A stretch of 64,000 nt of DNA from RGIG3077 sp045541475. GTDB lineage: Bacteria; Bacillota; Clostridia; Oscillospirales; Ruminococcaceae. The position numbers were made by a program, and so were the translations under genes. The notes beneath the pieces are model-generated. The model saw nothing but the letters and a program-made list of their open reading frames with translations, was not told the origin of the DNA and searched no databases. Below are positions 25,965 through 33,429 of the stretch, one piece after another (within the stretch, counting starts at the first letter, position 1; the number at the start of each line of letters is the position of its first letter). The stretch covers positions 1-64,000 of the forward strand of contig JAZQJI010000041.1 of assembly GCA_045541475.1 (NCBI GenBank), given 5' to 3'.

Positions 25965-25993
25965 ATTATAGCACAAAATCAGCAATATGTCCA
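25965..25993 (-). promoter_or_regulatory. Sigma-A promoter of the Nudix gene
   Basis: On the minus strand TGGACA (25988-25993), a 17-base spacer and a perfect TATAAT (25965-25970), about 50 bases before the ATG. Confidence 0.72.
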
Positions 25994-26021
25994 TAGCAAA
26001 AGCGGTATTTTTCAAAAAATT

Positions 26022-26066
26022 AAAGTGCGATAATCTTGTTAAATTTTCAAGACAATCGCACTTTTG
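26022..26066 (-). terminator. Terminator of the flippase/NYN unit
   Basis: AAAGTGCGAT...ATCTTG pairs with CAAGA...ATCGCACTTT around an A/T loop; one or two bulged bases interrupt the stem. It sits directly after the stop of the NYN gene, with T-rich DNA on both sides. Confidence 0.75.
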
Positions 26067-26068
26067 TT

Positions 26069-26863
26069 TTATTTTGAATTGTTTGCGTTTGATTTCCAAA
26101 GGCCGTCGTTTACAGCTCGCTTCCAGTTTACACGCAGCACTTTTATCAGCTTGCCGTTATCAAGCGGTGCATTGCGGTAATAAATATAGCCTTGAGTTAT
26201 CATTTCGGAAAGGGTGCTTTCTACATCACTGCGCTCAATATGGTAGTATTCTGAAATGATATCAACTGTTTTTCGGAACGTGGGATATACCGATTTGCCT
26301 TTTTTGTGGTTTATGTAATCAAAATTTTTCAAAATAAGATTACAGCAGTAAGATTTATCGGAATTGATATCGGGCACGGTTTTGTACCAGCTTGCGCTGT
26401 TTGTAAGCTGCTGGCTCATAGCACCGTTTACGCCGTAAATGCCAACTTCCTTGCCGCATTTGTTTTTTAAAAAATTAACAACCGAAGTAAAATGTCCATC
26501 ACCCGTAAAAATAATAAAGCAGTCAATTGAATTATCGCTGTATGCTTTTTGGTAGATATAATCAAGCATGATAAAATCGGTAAAATCCTTTTTGTAGTAG
26601 GACGTACCGCTGCCGGTTTCTACAATTGAGTTGGTAACCTCACGCAGACGCATAAGCATATCATTCAACGCTTCGTTGTGAAAATCGGCAAAAACGACAA
26701 TGTCTTTAATATCATAATTTTTGTCAAGCTCATTTTTTAAGCTTAAAATATCGGGCTTAATGTGAAAATAATTATCAAGACCAATGAACCAGTGTTCAAA
26801 ATCAATATATACTACGGCGCTTTTTTTGGTGGCTTTCTTTGAAAAAATATTGAATATTCCCAT
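26069..26863 (-). CDS. NYN-domain (PIN-like) protein
   Basis: A 264-residue cytoplasmic protein. The first 155 residues form a NYN/LabA-like fold with acidic residues at PIN-type positions: VVYIDFEHWF, VVFADFHN and IIFTGDGHF (TGDGDF-like). NYN domains are usually single-strand RNA nucleases. Residues 175-264 form a winged-helix-like C-terminal domain (YPTFRKTVDIISEYYHIERS), as in OST-HTH/LOTUS-style partners. It follows the flippase gene by 37 bases on the same strand. The target RNA is unknown. Confidence 0.78.
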   Translation of the reverse strand: MGIFNIFSKKATKKSAVVYIDFEHWFIGLDNYFHIKPDILSLKNELDKNYDIKDIVVFADFHNEALNDMLMRLREVTNSIVETGSGTSYYKKDFTDFIMLDYIYQKAYSDNSIDCFIIFTGDGHFTSVVNFLKNKCGKEVGIYGVNGAMSQQLTNSASWYKTVPDINSDKSYCCNLILKNFDYINHKKGKSVYPTFRKTVDIISEYYHIERSDVESTLSEMITQGYIYYRNAPLDNGKLIKVLRVNWKRAVNDGLWKSNANNSK

Positions 26864-26900
26864 TTGTGTTTCCTCCTTTCTTTAAATCTTGTATTTGATT

Positions 26901-28322
26901 TTATGAGCGTTTACGCTTTAGTCGGGGTAAAAGCTTTTTAATTGTTAGCCAAAGTTCGTTAAAATTGATTGCAAACAAAGCTGCAAACAGTATTATTATT
27001 AACAAGAGCTTGAATTTTTCGCAGTAAAGTGCGCAAAGCACCATTACGATTGTAAGTGTGATGTTTAAAACAAGCGGTATATACTTTACCTTAAAGCAAA
27101 TGTATCTGCGCGAATCGAAAAGGCGCACTAAAAAGCACACTGTATAGCTTGCAGCTGTTGCAATAGCTGCACCCTGCGCGCCCAAGGGCGAGGGAATGAG
27201 TAGGATGTTTAAAAGAATATTCACTGTTGCTGCAATAAGGCTTGTTACAAAAGAATTTCGTGTGTGCACGGTTGCTGAATATATATAGCTTAAAAATGTG
27301 CATGAGCACGACATGATTACGGATAAAATCAAAAATGGTGTGTAAATATACGGATCACCGAAATCACTGTCGACAAGCAGATCAATCAACGGACGGAGCA
27401 AAAGCAGAATACCTGCGCCCGCAATGTACATTACAGCCTGATAAGCGTGAAAAACCTTTGAGAAAAAGTCTTTTGCTTCTTGAGAAGCACCGTTTTCAGT
27501 ATATTCGGCAATAGCTGACATCTGCCATGCCTGGAAAAAGATTGTGGATACCATGGATATCAGCGAAGGAATTTTGTAGGAAATGGTGTATACACCGTTT
27601 ATATCATCACCAAGGATTGCCGATATCATGAATTTGTCGGAAGCACTTACTATCCACCACAAAACCGCTGTGGGAATGAGAGGGATTGAAAATTTTATCA
27701 TCGTCGAAATCATATCTTTTTCGAGTCTGACAAATTTTAAATAGCGGTAATTTTGTCCCACAAAGAAAATAAACAGCGCTGAAATCAAGTCAGAAAGAAT
27801 CATTGAGAGCAGGTAGCCTTCGGTGCCCATATCAAACCCAAGCAGGAAGATGAAGTTGAAGGTAATCATTACAAATGTTGTAAGAATACCATCAAATGCA
27901 TAGAGCTTTACATGGCCGCAGGTGCGCAAAAATTGCTGGTTGATTGCCCTGAAGGAAGATGCAAACACGAATATATACAGCAAGTGCAGATATCCATCAA
28001 ACTTGGGCACCATGTTTAAAATAGGCAAAAGCAAGGTTAGGCATGCCATGCCTATCATCAGCACTCTTATTCCAACAGAATAAACCTGTTGCTTATCGTA
28101 GCTTTTTTCAAGTCCGTAGCGCATTACGCTTTCTACAATATTTAACGTGAGTATGGGAATAAGCAAATTTGCACCTTGCTGAATGAGATCGGCAATACCG
28201 AGCTGCGCTTCGGTAAGGCATGATGTATAAAGCCTTGTAAGAAGAAAGCTCAGAATTTTGGAGCTGAACGAGCCGATTGTAAAAATTAATGTATTTGTTG
28301 CAAGCTGTTTGTATTTATTCAT
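26901..28322 (-). CDS. Polysaccharide flippase (Wzx/MATE superfamily)
   Basis: A 473-residue integral membrane protein with about 14 helices. The start FTIGSFSSKILSFLLTRLYTSCL is the family signature of oligosaccharide flippases, with a later GAQGAAIATAASYTVCFLVRLF typical of helix 11-12. Such proteins flip lipid-linked oligosaccharides across the membrane for wall or capsule glycans. It has no adjacent glycosyltransferases; its only operon partner is the NYN gene. Confidence 0.88.
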   Translation of the reverse strand: MNKYKQLATNTLIFTIGSFSSKILSFLLTRLYTSCLTEAQLGIADLIQQGANLLIPILTLNIVESVMRYGLEKSYDKQQVYSVGIRVLMIGMACLTLLLPILNMVPKFDGYLHLLYIFVFASSFRAINQQFLRTCGHVKLYAFDGILTTFVMITFNFIFLLGFDMGTEGYLLSMILSDLISALFIFFVGQNYRYLKFVRLEKDMISTMIKFSIPLIPTAVLWWIVSASDKFMISAILGDDINGVYTISYKIPSLISMVSTIFFQAWQMSAIAEYTENGASQEAKDFFSKVFHAYQAVMYIAGAGILLLLRPLIDLLVDSDFGDPYIYTPFLILSVIMSCSCTFLSYIYSATVHTRNSFVTSLIAATVNILLNILLIPSPLGAQGAAIATAASYTVCFLVRLFDSRRYICFKVKYIPLVLNITLTIVMVLCALYCEKFKLLLIIILFAALFAINFNELWLTIKKLLPRLKRKRS

Positions 28323-28464
28323 CTATCGGATGTTTCCTTAAATCAATATTTTAAAAAAATTTTCGTTTTTTCAAAAAAGGTATGGTCTTTTGCAAAAATA
28401 TGTGCTATAATATAGGTGTAAAGAAATTCGCCTTAAAAACTACGCTGAAAGAGAGGACATTACC

Positions 28465-28587
28465 ATGAAAGATCTTGTTAAAGTTGCGTGTTTTGTTATA
28501 ACCATTGCCGGTGCGCTTTTTACCGGTAAGCTTATGGCAGAAATCTACAATTCCTACATTGCAAAGACCTACTATGATGTAGATTGA
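28465..28587 (+). CDS. Small single-pass membrane protein, unknown function
   Basis: A 40-residue reading frame: a short charged start, one hydrophobic helix (VACFVITIAGALFTG), then a polar tail ending YYDVD. GAGAGGAC lies 7 bases upstream. A good TATAAT lies about 60 bases upstream with a weak -35 (TGGTCT), and the terminator at 28630-28662 follows. A promoter, a ribosome site and a terminator around so short a frame make a real gene likely. The family is not recognised. Confidence 0.6.
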   Translation: MKDLVKVACFVITIAGALFTGKLMAEIYNSYIAKTYYDVD

Positions 28588-28629
28588 TTATAGCCGTTTG
28601 TTATTATAATTGCATTAAAATTTTTTCTC

Positions 28630-28665
28630 AAAAGCTCTTCAATTGATATGAAGAGCTTTTTATTT
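28630..28665. terminator. Terminator between the small membrane protein and the phosphoesterase gene
   Basis: AAAAGCTCTTC (28630-28640) pairs perfectly with GAAGAGCTTTT (28650-28660) around a 9-base loop, with a T run after it. Confidence 0.85.
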
Positions 28666-28704
28666 TTAATGATATGCCGATTTTGCGAAGATATCAAAAA
28701 AATA

Positions 28705-29571
28705 TTATTCGGGTGAGATTGTTATAAAGCATACTTCGGGACGGTTGTTTAACCTTGCAGGAATGGGATATGCGCCTAAGCCCGATGTAACAAACATTTG
28801 TCCGCCTTCATAATCAAACATGCCTTTATCGTAAACGGGTGTGTTGCTGCCTGTCAATTCGGGGAACCATTCTCCTTCAAAATAGGCAGGTCCGAAAAGC
28901 TGTATAATACCTCCGTGTGTATCGCCGCTTAAGGTAAGGTCAGCACCGATTTTTTCAAATTCATCAATTTGCGGAATGTGACAAAGGAAGATTGAAAAAA
29001 CGTCATCAGGGATTGTGATATATTCGTTCATATCAAAATAAAAATTACTGTAATAACTTACGCCGCCAATGTAAATCTGCGTTTCTCCGACAGTGATAGT
29101 ATCCTCAAAGCATGAAATATTATAATAGTTTTCTACATCATACATTGGGGTTATGGTAACATTAGCGTTTTGCAAGTCGGTGTGTATAGATTCAAAAATT
29201 TTGTCGTGTTCTCCATCGGCAAAGTATACAGGGTATTTTTTAGCAAGATTTGAAAGCAGATTAACTGCAATAGGTATTGTTTCTTCCGGTTTGGTAGAGG
29301 TCATCATATCTCCGCAGGCAATAACAATATCGGGTTTTCCTGCGTCGATTGTTTCTATAAGTTTTTCGTTATCCTCACCAAATTCCATTCCGTGCAAGTC
29401 TGAAATAAGTGCGATTTTTATATCATTTTGAACCTTATCAGAAGTGATATTTGCGTTAACGGTTTTTATAGTAAAATTGTTGTAATACCAAAGTATAAAC
29501 AGCGCGGCAAGCGCTCCGATAAAAACTATCGGAGCGTTTTTGCGCTTTTTAGTTATTTCCTTATTTTGCAT
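28705..29571 (-). CDS. Membrane-anchored metallophosphoesterase
   Basis: A 288-residue protein with an N-terminal membrane anchor (about residues 13-30) and a calcineurin-like phosphoesterase domain. Metal ligands are visible in ISDLHG, ACGDMM, DGEHD (the usual GNHE position is altered) and SGDTHGG. The substrate is unknown; relatives act on nucleotides, lipids or UDP-linked intermediates. Its ATG overlaps the end of mscS by 11 bases, making it the last gene of the recD2-comF-mscS operon. Confidence 0.85.
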   Translation of the reverse strand: MQNKEITKKRKNAPIVFIGALAALFILWYYNNFTIKTVNANITSDKVQNDIKIALISDLHGMEFGEDNEKLIETIDAGKPDIVIACGDMMTSTKPEETIPIAVNLLSNLAKKYPVYFADGEHDKIFESIHTDLQNANVTITPMYDVENYYNISCFEDTITVGETQIYIGGVSYYSNFYFDMNEYITIPDDVFSIFLCHIPQIDEFEKIGADLTLSGDTHGGIIQLFGPAYFEGEWFPELTGSNTPVYDKGMFDYEGGQMFVTSGLGAYPIPARLNNRPEVCFITISPE

Positions 29572-30394
29572 TTTCTATAACGTGTACATCAAGCTGGTTG
29601 TGGGGGATTACTATGCCGTTTGCTTCAAATCCTGATTTGCAGCCTTCGTAAATATCGTAGTAAAGATCCCAGTAATTGTCGGGGTGTACCCATGCTCTGA
29701 TGTGAATAATAAGACCATTTTGTCCATGACCGCCAAGACGAACAACGGGTGCGTCGTCTTTAAGTGAGTACTGGCTGTTTTCGATAACTTTGCCGATAAC
29801 TTCCTTAGCTTTAGCAAGGTCGTTTTCGTAAGCAATTGCAAAATCAAGATCAAGTCTTCTCTTGCCAAGCTTGGAAATGTTTGTGATCTTGTTGTTTGCT
29901 ACAAGACCATTAGGAATGTAAGCTTCCTGATTATCGGGAGTTACAATCTGTGTGTAAAGGATATTAATAGCCTTTACTGTACCTGTTGTACCGTTGGATT
30001 CAACAAAATCACCAACTTCGATGGGCTTTGTGAAAAGGATGATAAATCCGCCTGCAAGGTTGGAAAGGCTGTTCTGAAGAGCGAGGCCGATAGCAAGACC
30101 GGCAGTACCGATAACTGTGATGATAGATGTCATCGGAACGCCAAGTACACTGAGAACGATGATGATTGTGAAGAGCTTTACAACAATTGATATAAGTGAT
30201 TTGAGAAAGCTGTAAATTGTTTTGTCGATTTTACCTTTTTCAGCACCTTTGCTAAGAAAGTTAAGTGCCATATTTGACACAATTGTGCCTGCAAGAAGGA
30301 TAATTGCTGCAAAAATAATTGTGGGTATAAGGCTTTCGATGCCTGCCATTATTCTTGTGGGGAGATACTCGAAATAATCAAAAATCTGGTCCAT
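29561..30394 (-). CDS. mscS: Small-conductance mechanosensitive channel (MscS family)
   Basis: A 277-residue MscS-type channel that opens under membrane tension to release solutes. Three helices are visible, the third being the glycine/alanine-rich pore helix (TAGLAIGLALQNSLSNLAGG). The beta domain follows, with FIILFTKPIEVGDFVE and the motif YIPNGLVANNKITN. It starts 4 bases after the comF stop, and its ribosome site GAAAGG is in the comF tail. Confidence 0.93.
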   Translation of the reverse strand: MDQIFDYFEYLPTRIMAGIESLIPTIIFAAIILLAGTIVSNMALNFLSKGAEKGKIDKTIYSFLKSLISIVVKLFTIIIVLSVLGVPMTSIITVIGTAGLAIGLALQNSLSNLAGGFIILFTKPIEVGDFVESNGTTGTVKAINILYTQIVTPDNQEAYIPNGLVANNKITNISKLGKRRLDLDFAIAYENDLAKAKEVIGKVIENSQYSLKDDAPVVRLGGHGQNGLIIHIRAWVHPDNYWDLYYDIYEGCKSGFEANGIVIPHNQLDVHVIENAK

Positions 30395-30398
30395 GGTG

Positions 30399-31079
30399 TT
30401 AATTTCCTTTCAAATTAATTGGTGTTGCTGCGCCAAAAGCACAGTAAATTGTTTTTGCACCCTGCTGTTTTAAAAGCTTGCAACAGCGTTGCATTGTGCT
30501 GCCCGTTGTTGTAATATCATCGCAGAAAATAACGATTTTGTCTTGAAGATAAACATCTTTAATGGTTATGTTCTCAGCATTCTTTTTACGCATTTTTGCA
30601 TCAAGCTTATGCTGTGTTTGAATACTGTTTTTGCATACAAGCGCATTAAGCGTTTTGCAGCCAGTCGCTTTTGCAATTTCCTTTGCCATAATTTTTGTGT
30701 GGTCAAATCTGCGTTTTATTTTTGATTTGCGTGACATTGGCGCAAACACAACGTAATCTGCCTTGATATTGCTTTGCTTTAGATTTTGGGCAAGCTCAGC
30801 ACTCATATAATGCAGAAAATTGCGGTTTTCACCGCTTTTGTAGGCAAGTATGCCGATTTGCGCAGCACCTTGATATTCATACAAAACAAAAGCAGAATCG
30901 TTATAAATGCCATTTTGACAAATACATTTGTAATTGCCGCATTTTGTGCAGTATTGTGCTTGCTTTAATTCGGCAATGCAACTTTCGCACACAAGCTTAT
31001 TCCACGATATAAATTTGTTGCAGCAGGGACAGCGGTTTGGATAAATTAAATCGCTTAAAAAGTTAATCACGGGGTTCAT
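30399..31079 (-). CDS. comF: ComF-family phosphoribosyltransferase-like protein
   Basis: A 226-residue protein. It has an N-terminal zinc ribbon with paired cysteines (YPNRCPCCNKF, CESCIAEL, YCTKCGNYKCIC) and a C-terminal PRTase fold with the PRPP loop VIFCDDITTTGST. ComF proteins function in late steps of DNA uptake and possibly DNA repair. I chose ATG 31079 because GGAGA precedes it and MNPVINFLSDL is a typical start; it overlaps the recD2 end by 17 bases, which suggests translational coupling. Confidence 0.88.
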   Translation of the reverse strand: MNPVINFLSDLIYPNRCPCCNKFISWNKLVCESCIAELKQAQYCTKCGNYKCICQNGIYNDSAFVLYEYQGAAQIGILAYKSGENRNFLHYMSAELAQNLKQSNIKADYVVFAPMSRKSKIKRRFDHTKIMAKEIAKATGCKTLNALVCKNSIQTQHKLDAKMRKKNAENITIKDVYLQDKIVIFCDDITTTGSTMQRCCKLLKQQGAKTIYCAFGAATPINLKGN

Positions 31080-33294
31080 GGGGAATCTCCGTTTCAATCA
31101 TGTGGCGCAGGCAAGTATAACGCAAGGTGCGTCGGTTGTTGGCTATCATTTCAGCAACACGCTCTCGCGTGCCGATTAAAATCAGCATTTTTTTTGCACG
31201 TGTGATTGCCGTGTACAGCAAATTACGGTAGCAAAGCGTTTCAAATCCTTGTGGTATAACAAGTATTACGGCTTCAAATTCGCTGCCTTGACTTTTGTGC
31301 ACGGTTACAGCGTAGGCAAGCTCAAGCTGATCGAGCATGGAATACGGATAAACCGCATAACGCCCATCAAAATTAATCGTCACCTCGCATGCACGTCGGT
31401 CAATCTCTGTAATAATGCCGATATCACCATTAAAAATACCTGCACCCGATTCGCCGCAGCGCTTCCACATGATATCATAATTGTTCTTTATCTGCATAAC
31501 CTTATCGCCGTCGCGCAAGGTATACAGCATAGTTTTTACCTCATCCTTATTATCGGCGTGAGGGTTTAACACAGACTGCAGTGCTTTGTTAAGCTCCAAA
31601 GTGCCTACAATGCCTTTGCGCGTGGGTGAAAGCACCTGAATATCATCGGTAGGGGAGTAGTTGTATGCCTTTGGCAATCTGCGAGAGCAAAGGTCAACAA
31701 TCAGGTTAGCGCAATGTGTAGGATTATTTCTTTCAAAAAAGAAGAAATCGCTTTTTTTGTCGTCAAGTTCAATCATTTCGCCGGCGACAATTTTATGTGC
31801 ATTTGTTACAATGCAGCTTTGCTTGGATTGTCTGAAAATTTCGGTAAGTGCAACTGTGCGTATGCGTTTAGAGTCGATAAGACATTTGAGAATATTACCC
31901 GCCCCAACTGATGGCAGCTGGTCGCTGTCGCCCACAAGAATAATTCTGCAATTAAGCTTAACGCCTTTAAGCAGGCTTGCAAACAGCAATGTATCAAGCA
32001 TGGAAACCTCATCAACTACAATTACATCGCAGGAAAGGGTGTTTTTCTCATTATGTTTGAATGCAAGATTTCCTTTGATATCAAAATCAACTTCAAGCAG
32101 GCGGTGAATAGTTTTCGCTTCTCTGCCCGTCAATTCAGACATACGCTTAGCGGCTCGGCCGGTTGGTGCGGCAAGCAACACTTTTGAATTACGGCTCTCA
32201 TATATTGATATTATTGCGTTGAGAGTTGTTGTTTTTCCCGTGCCGGGGCCGCCCGTTAAAATCATCAAGCCTTTTGTAAGTGCCAAGTTAATTGCTTTAC
32301 GTTGAAGTTCTTCATATTCAATGCAGTTTTTTAATTCTTGTGCATGAATAAGCTCTTCAAAGTTAAAATCTGTGCGCGGCATAAATGCGTTGAGAACGCC
32401 AAGACGCTCTGCAATATAGTTTTCGGCGTCAAAGTATTCGGCTAAATAAACAAAGCACCTGCCGTTTTTTTCGTACTCAACAAGGTCGTGTTCGTCAAGC
32501 TCATAGTTATAAGCATCATAAACATCCTGTTCACGCTCAGCAAGATAATCCTTAGCCTTTTCGATAAGCTTATCTAGCGGAACGCAGGTATGACCTTCAA
32601 GTAAATTCTGTTCAAGAATAAACCTTAAACCTGCGCAAATACGCTTTTTTGTGGCATCTGCAAATTCAAGATTATCTGCAATTGCATCAGCTTTGGGAAA
32701 ACCTAAGGCTATGCTTGGGCTGCACAGTAAATATGGGTTATCCTTTATGATTTCAAGTGCTTCAAAGCCCCAAAGCTTAAACGCTGCCATTGCATAGCTC
32801 GCTTGTACTCCAAATCCTGAAAGAAAGCTCATTATTCTTCGCACGCCGGAGAGCTGAGCAAATTCTTGCGCAATGCTTTCGCATTTTTTTGGAGAAATGC
32901 CTTTTATGCAGGTAAGCCTTTCGGGTGTATTCTGCATAATTTCAAGCGTTTCGCTTCCAAATTGATTAACAATTTTTTTGGCAAGCGAAGGGCCTATTCC
33001 CTTTATAACTCCGCTGGCAAGATATCTTTCGATAGAAACGGCAGTTTCAGGCAAACGCTGTTCACAATAAACTGCTTTGAATTGCATACCGAACCTTGGG
33101 TGATTTATGTATGAGCCTTTCAGTAGCAGGACTTCACCCTCATCCACTCTGCCAAGCTCACCAACTACGGTTACAAGCTCATCCTTCAGCTCTAAATCAA
33201 GTACGGTATAACCGTTATCTTCATTGCGATAGACGATTGATTCTACAACACCTTCAATAGTAATCTCTTGACCGACAAGATTGTAATCCGTAAT
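31063..33294 (-). CDS. recD2: RecD2-type helicase (ATP-dependent 5'-3' DNA helicase), apparent ATT start
   Basis: A superfamily 1B helicase of about 743 residues. Features in order are an N-terminal OB-like domain, tandem helix-hairpin-helix segments (GVIKGIGPSLAKKIV), Walker A GGPGTGKTTTL, Walker B DEVSMLDT, GDSDQLPSVGAG, and the C-terminal SH3-interrupted motor with AVTVHKSQGSEFE and TAITRAKK. RecD2 acts in mismatch and replication repair. The first conventional start codon is a GTG at 33147, but the 49 codons before it clearly belong to the family (TIEGVVESIVYR, NEDNGYTVL). The frame opens after a TGA at 33298-33300, with AAAGGGG ideally spaced (6 bases) before ATT at 33292-33294, so ATT initiation is inferred. 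The alternatives are a truncated protein from GTG or a base error. Confidence 0.85.
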   Translation of the reverse strand: MTDYNLVGQEITIEGVVESIVYRNEDNGYTVLDLELKDELVTVVGELGRVDEGEVLLLKGSYINHPRFGMQFKAVYCEQRLPETAVSIERYLASGVIKGIGPSLAKKIVNQFGSETLEIMQNTPERLTCIKGISPKKCESIAQEFAQLSGVRRIMSFLSGFGVQASYAMAAFKLWGFEALEIIKDNPYLLCSPSIALGFPKADAIADNLEFADATKKRICAGLRFILEQNLLEGHTCVPLDKLIEKAKDYLAEREQDVYDAYNYELDEHDLVEYEKNGRCFVYLAEYFDAENYIAERLGVLNAFMPRTDFNFEELIHAQELKNCIEYEELQRKAINLALTKGLMILTGGPGTGKTTTLNAIISIYESRNSKVLLAAPTGRAAKRMSELTGREAKTIHRLLEVDFDIKGNLAFKHNEKNTLSCDVIVVDEVSMLDTLLFASLLKGVKLNCRIILVGDSDQLPSVGAGNILKCLIDSKRIRTVALTEIFRQSKQSCIVTNAHKIVAGEMIELDDKKSDFFFFERNNPTHCANLIVDLCSRRLPKAYNYSPTDDIQVLSPTRKGIVGTLELNKALQSVLNPHADNKDEVKTMLYTLRDGDKVMQIKNNYDIMWKRCGESGAGIFNGDIGIITEIDRRACEVTINFDGRYAVYPYSMLDQLELAYAVTVHKSQGSEFEAVILVIPQGFETLCYRNLLYTAITRAKKMLILIGTRERVAEMIANNRRTLRYTCLRHMIETEIPHEPRD

Positions 33295-33390
33295 AATTCA
33301 CCCCTTTGCACAAAAAATACCAACTTATATTATACAATAGATTTATTAAAAAAGCAACATAATTTATTGTAATGTTATAGTAAAACAAAA

Positions 33391-33417
33391 AACGGGATGC
33401 ATAAAATGCATCCCGTT
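33391..33417 (-). terminator. Terminator of the GH9 cellulase gene
   Basis: The arms AACGGGATGCAT (33391-33402) and ATGCATCCCGTT (33406-33417) pair perfectly. On the minus strand a T run follows. Confidence 0.88.
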
Positions 33418-33429
33418 TAAAGTAAATAA

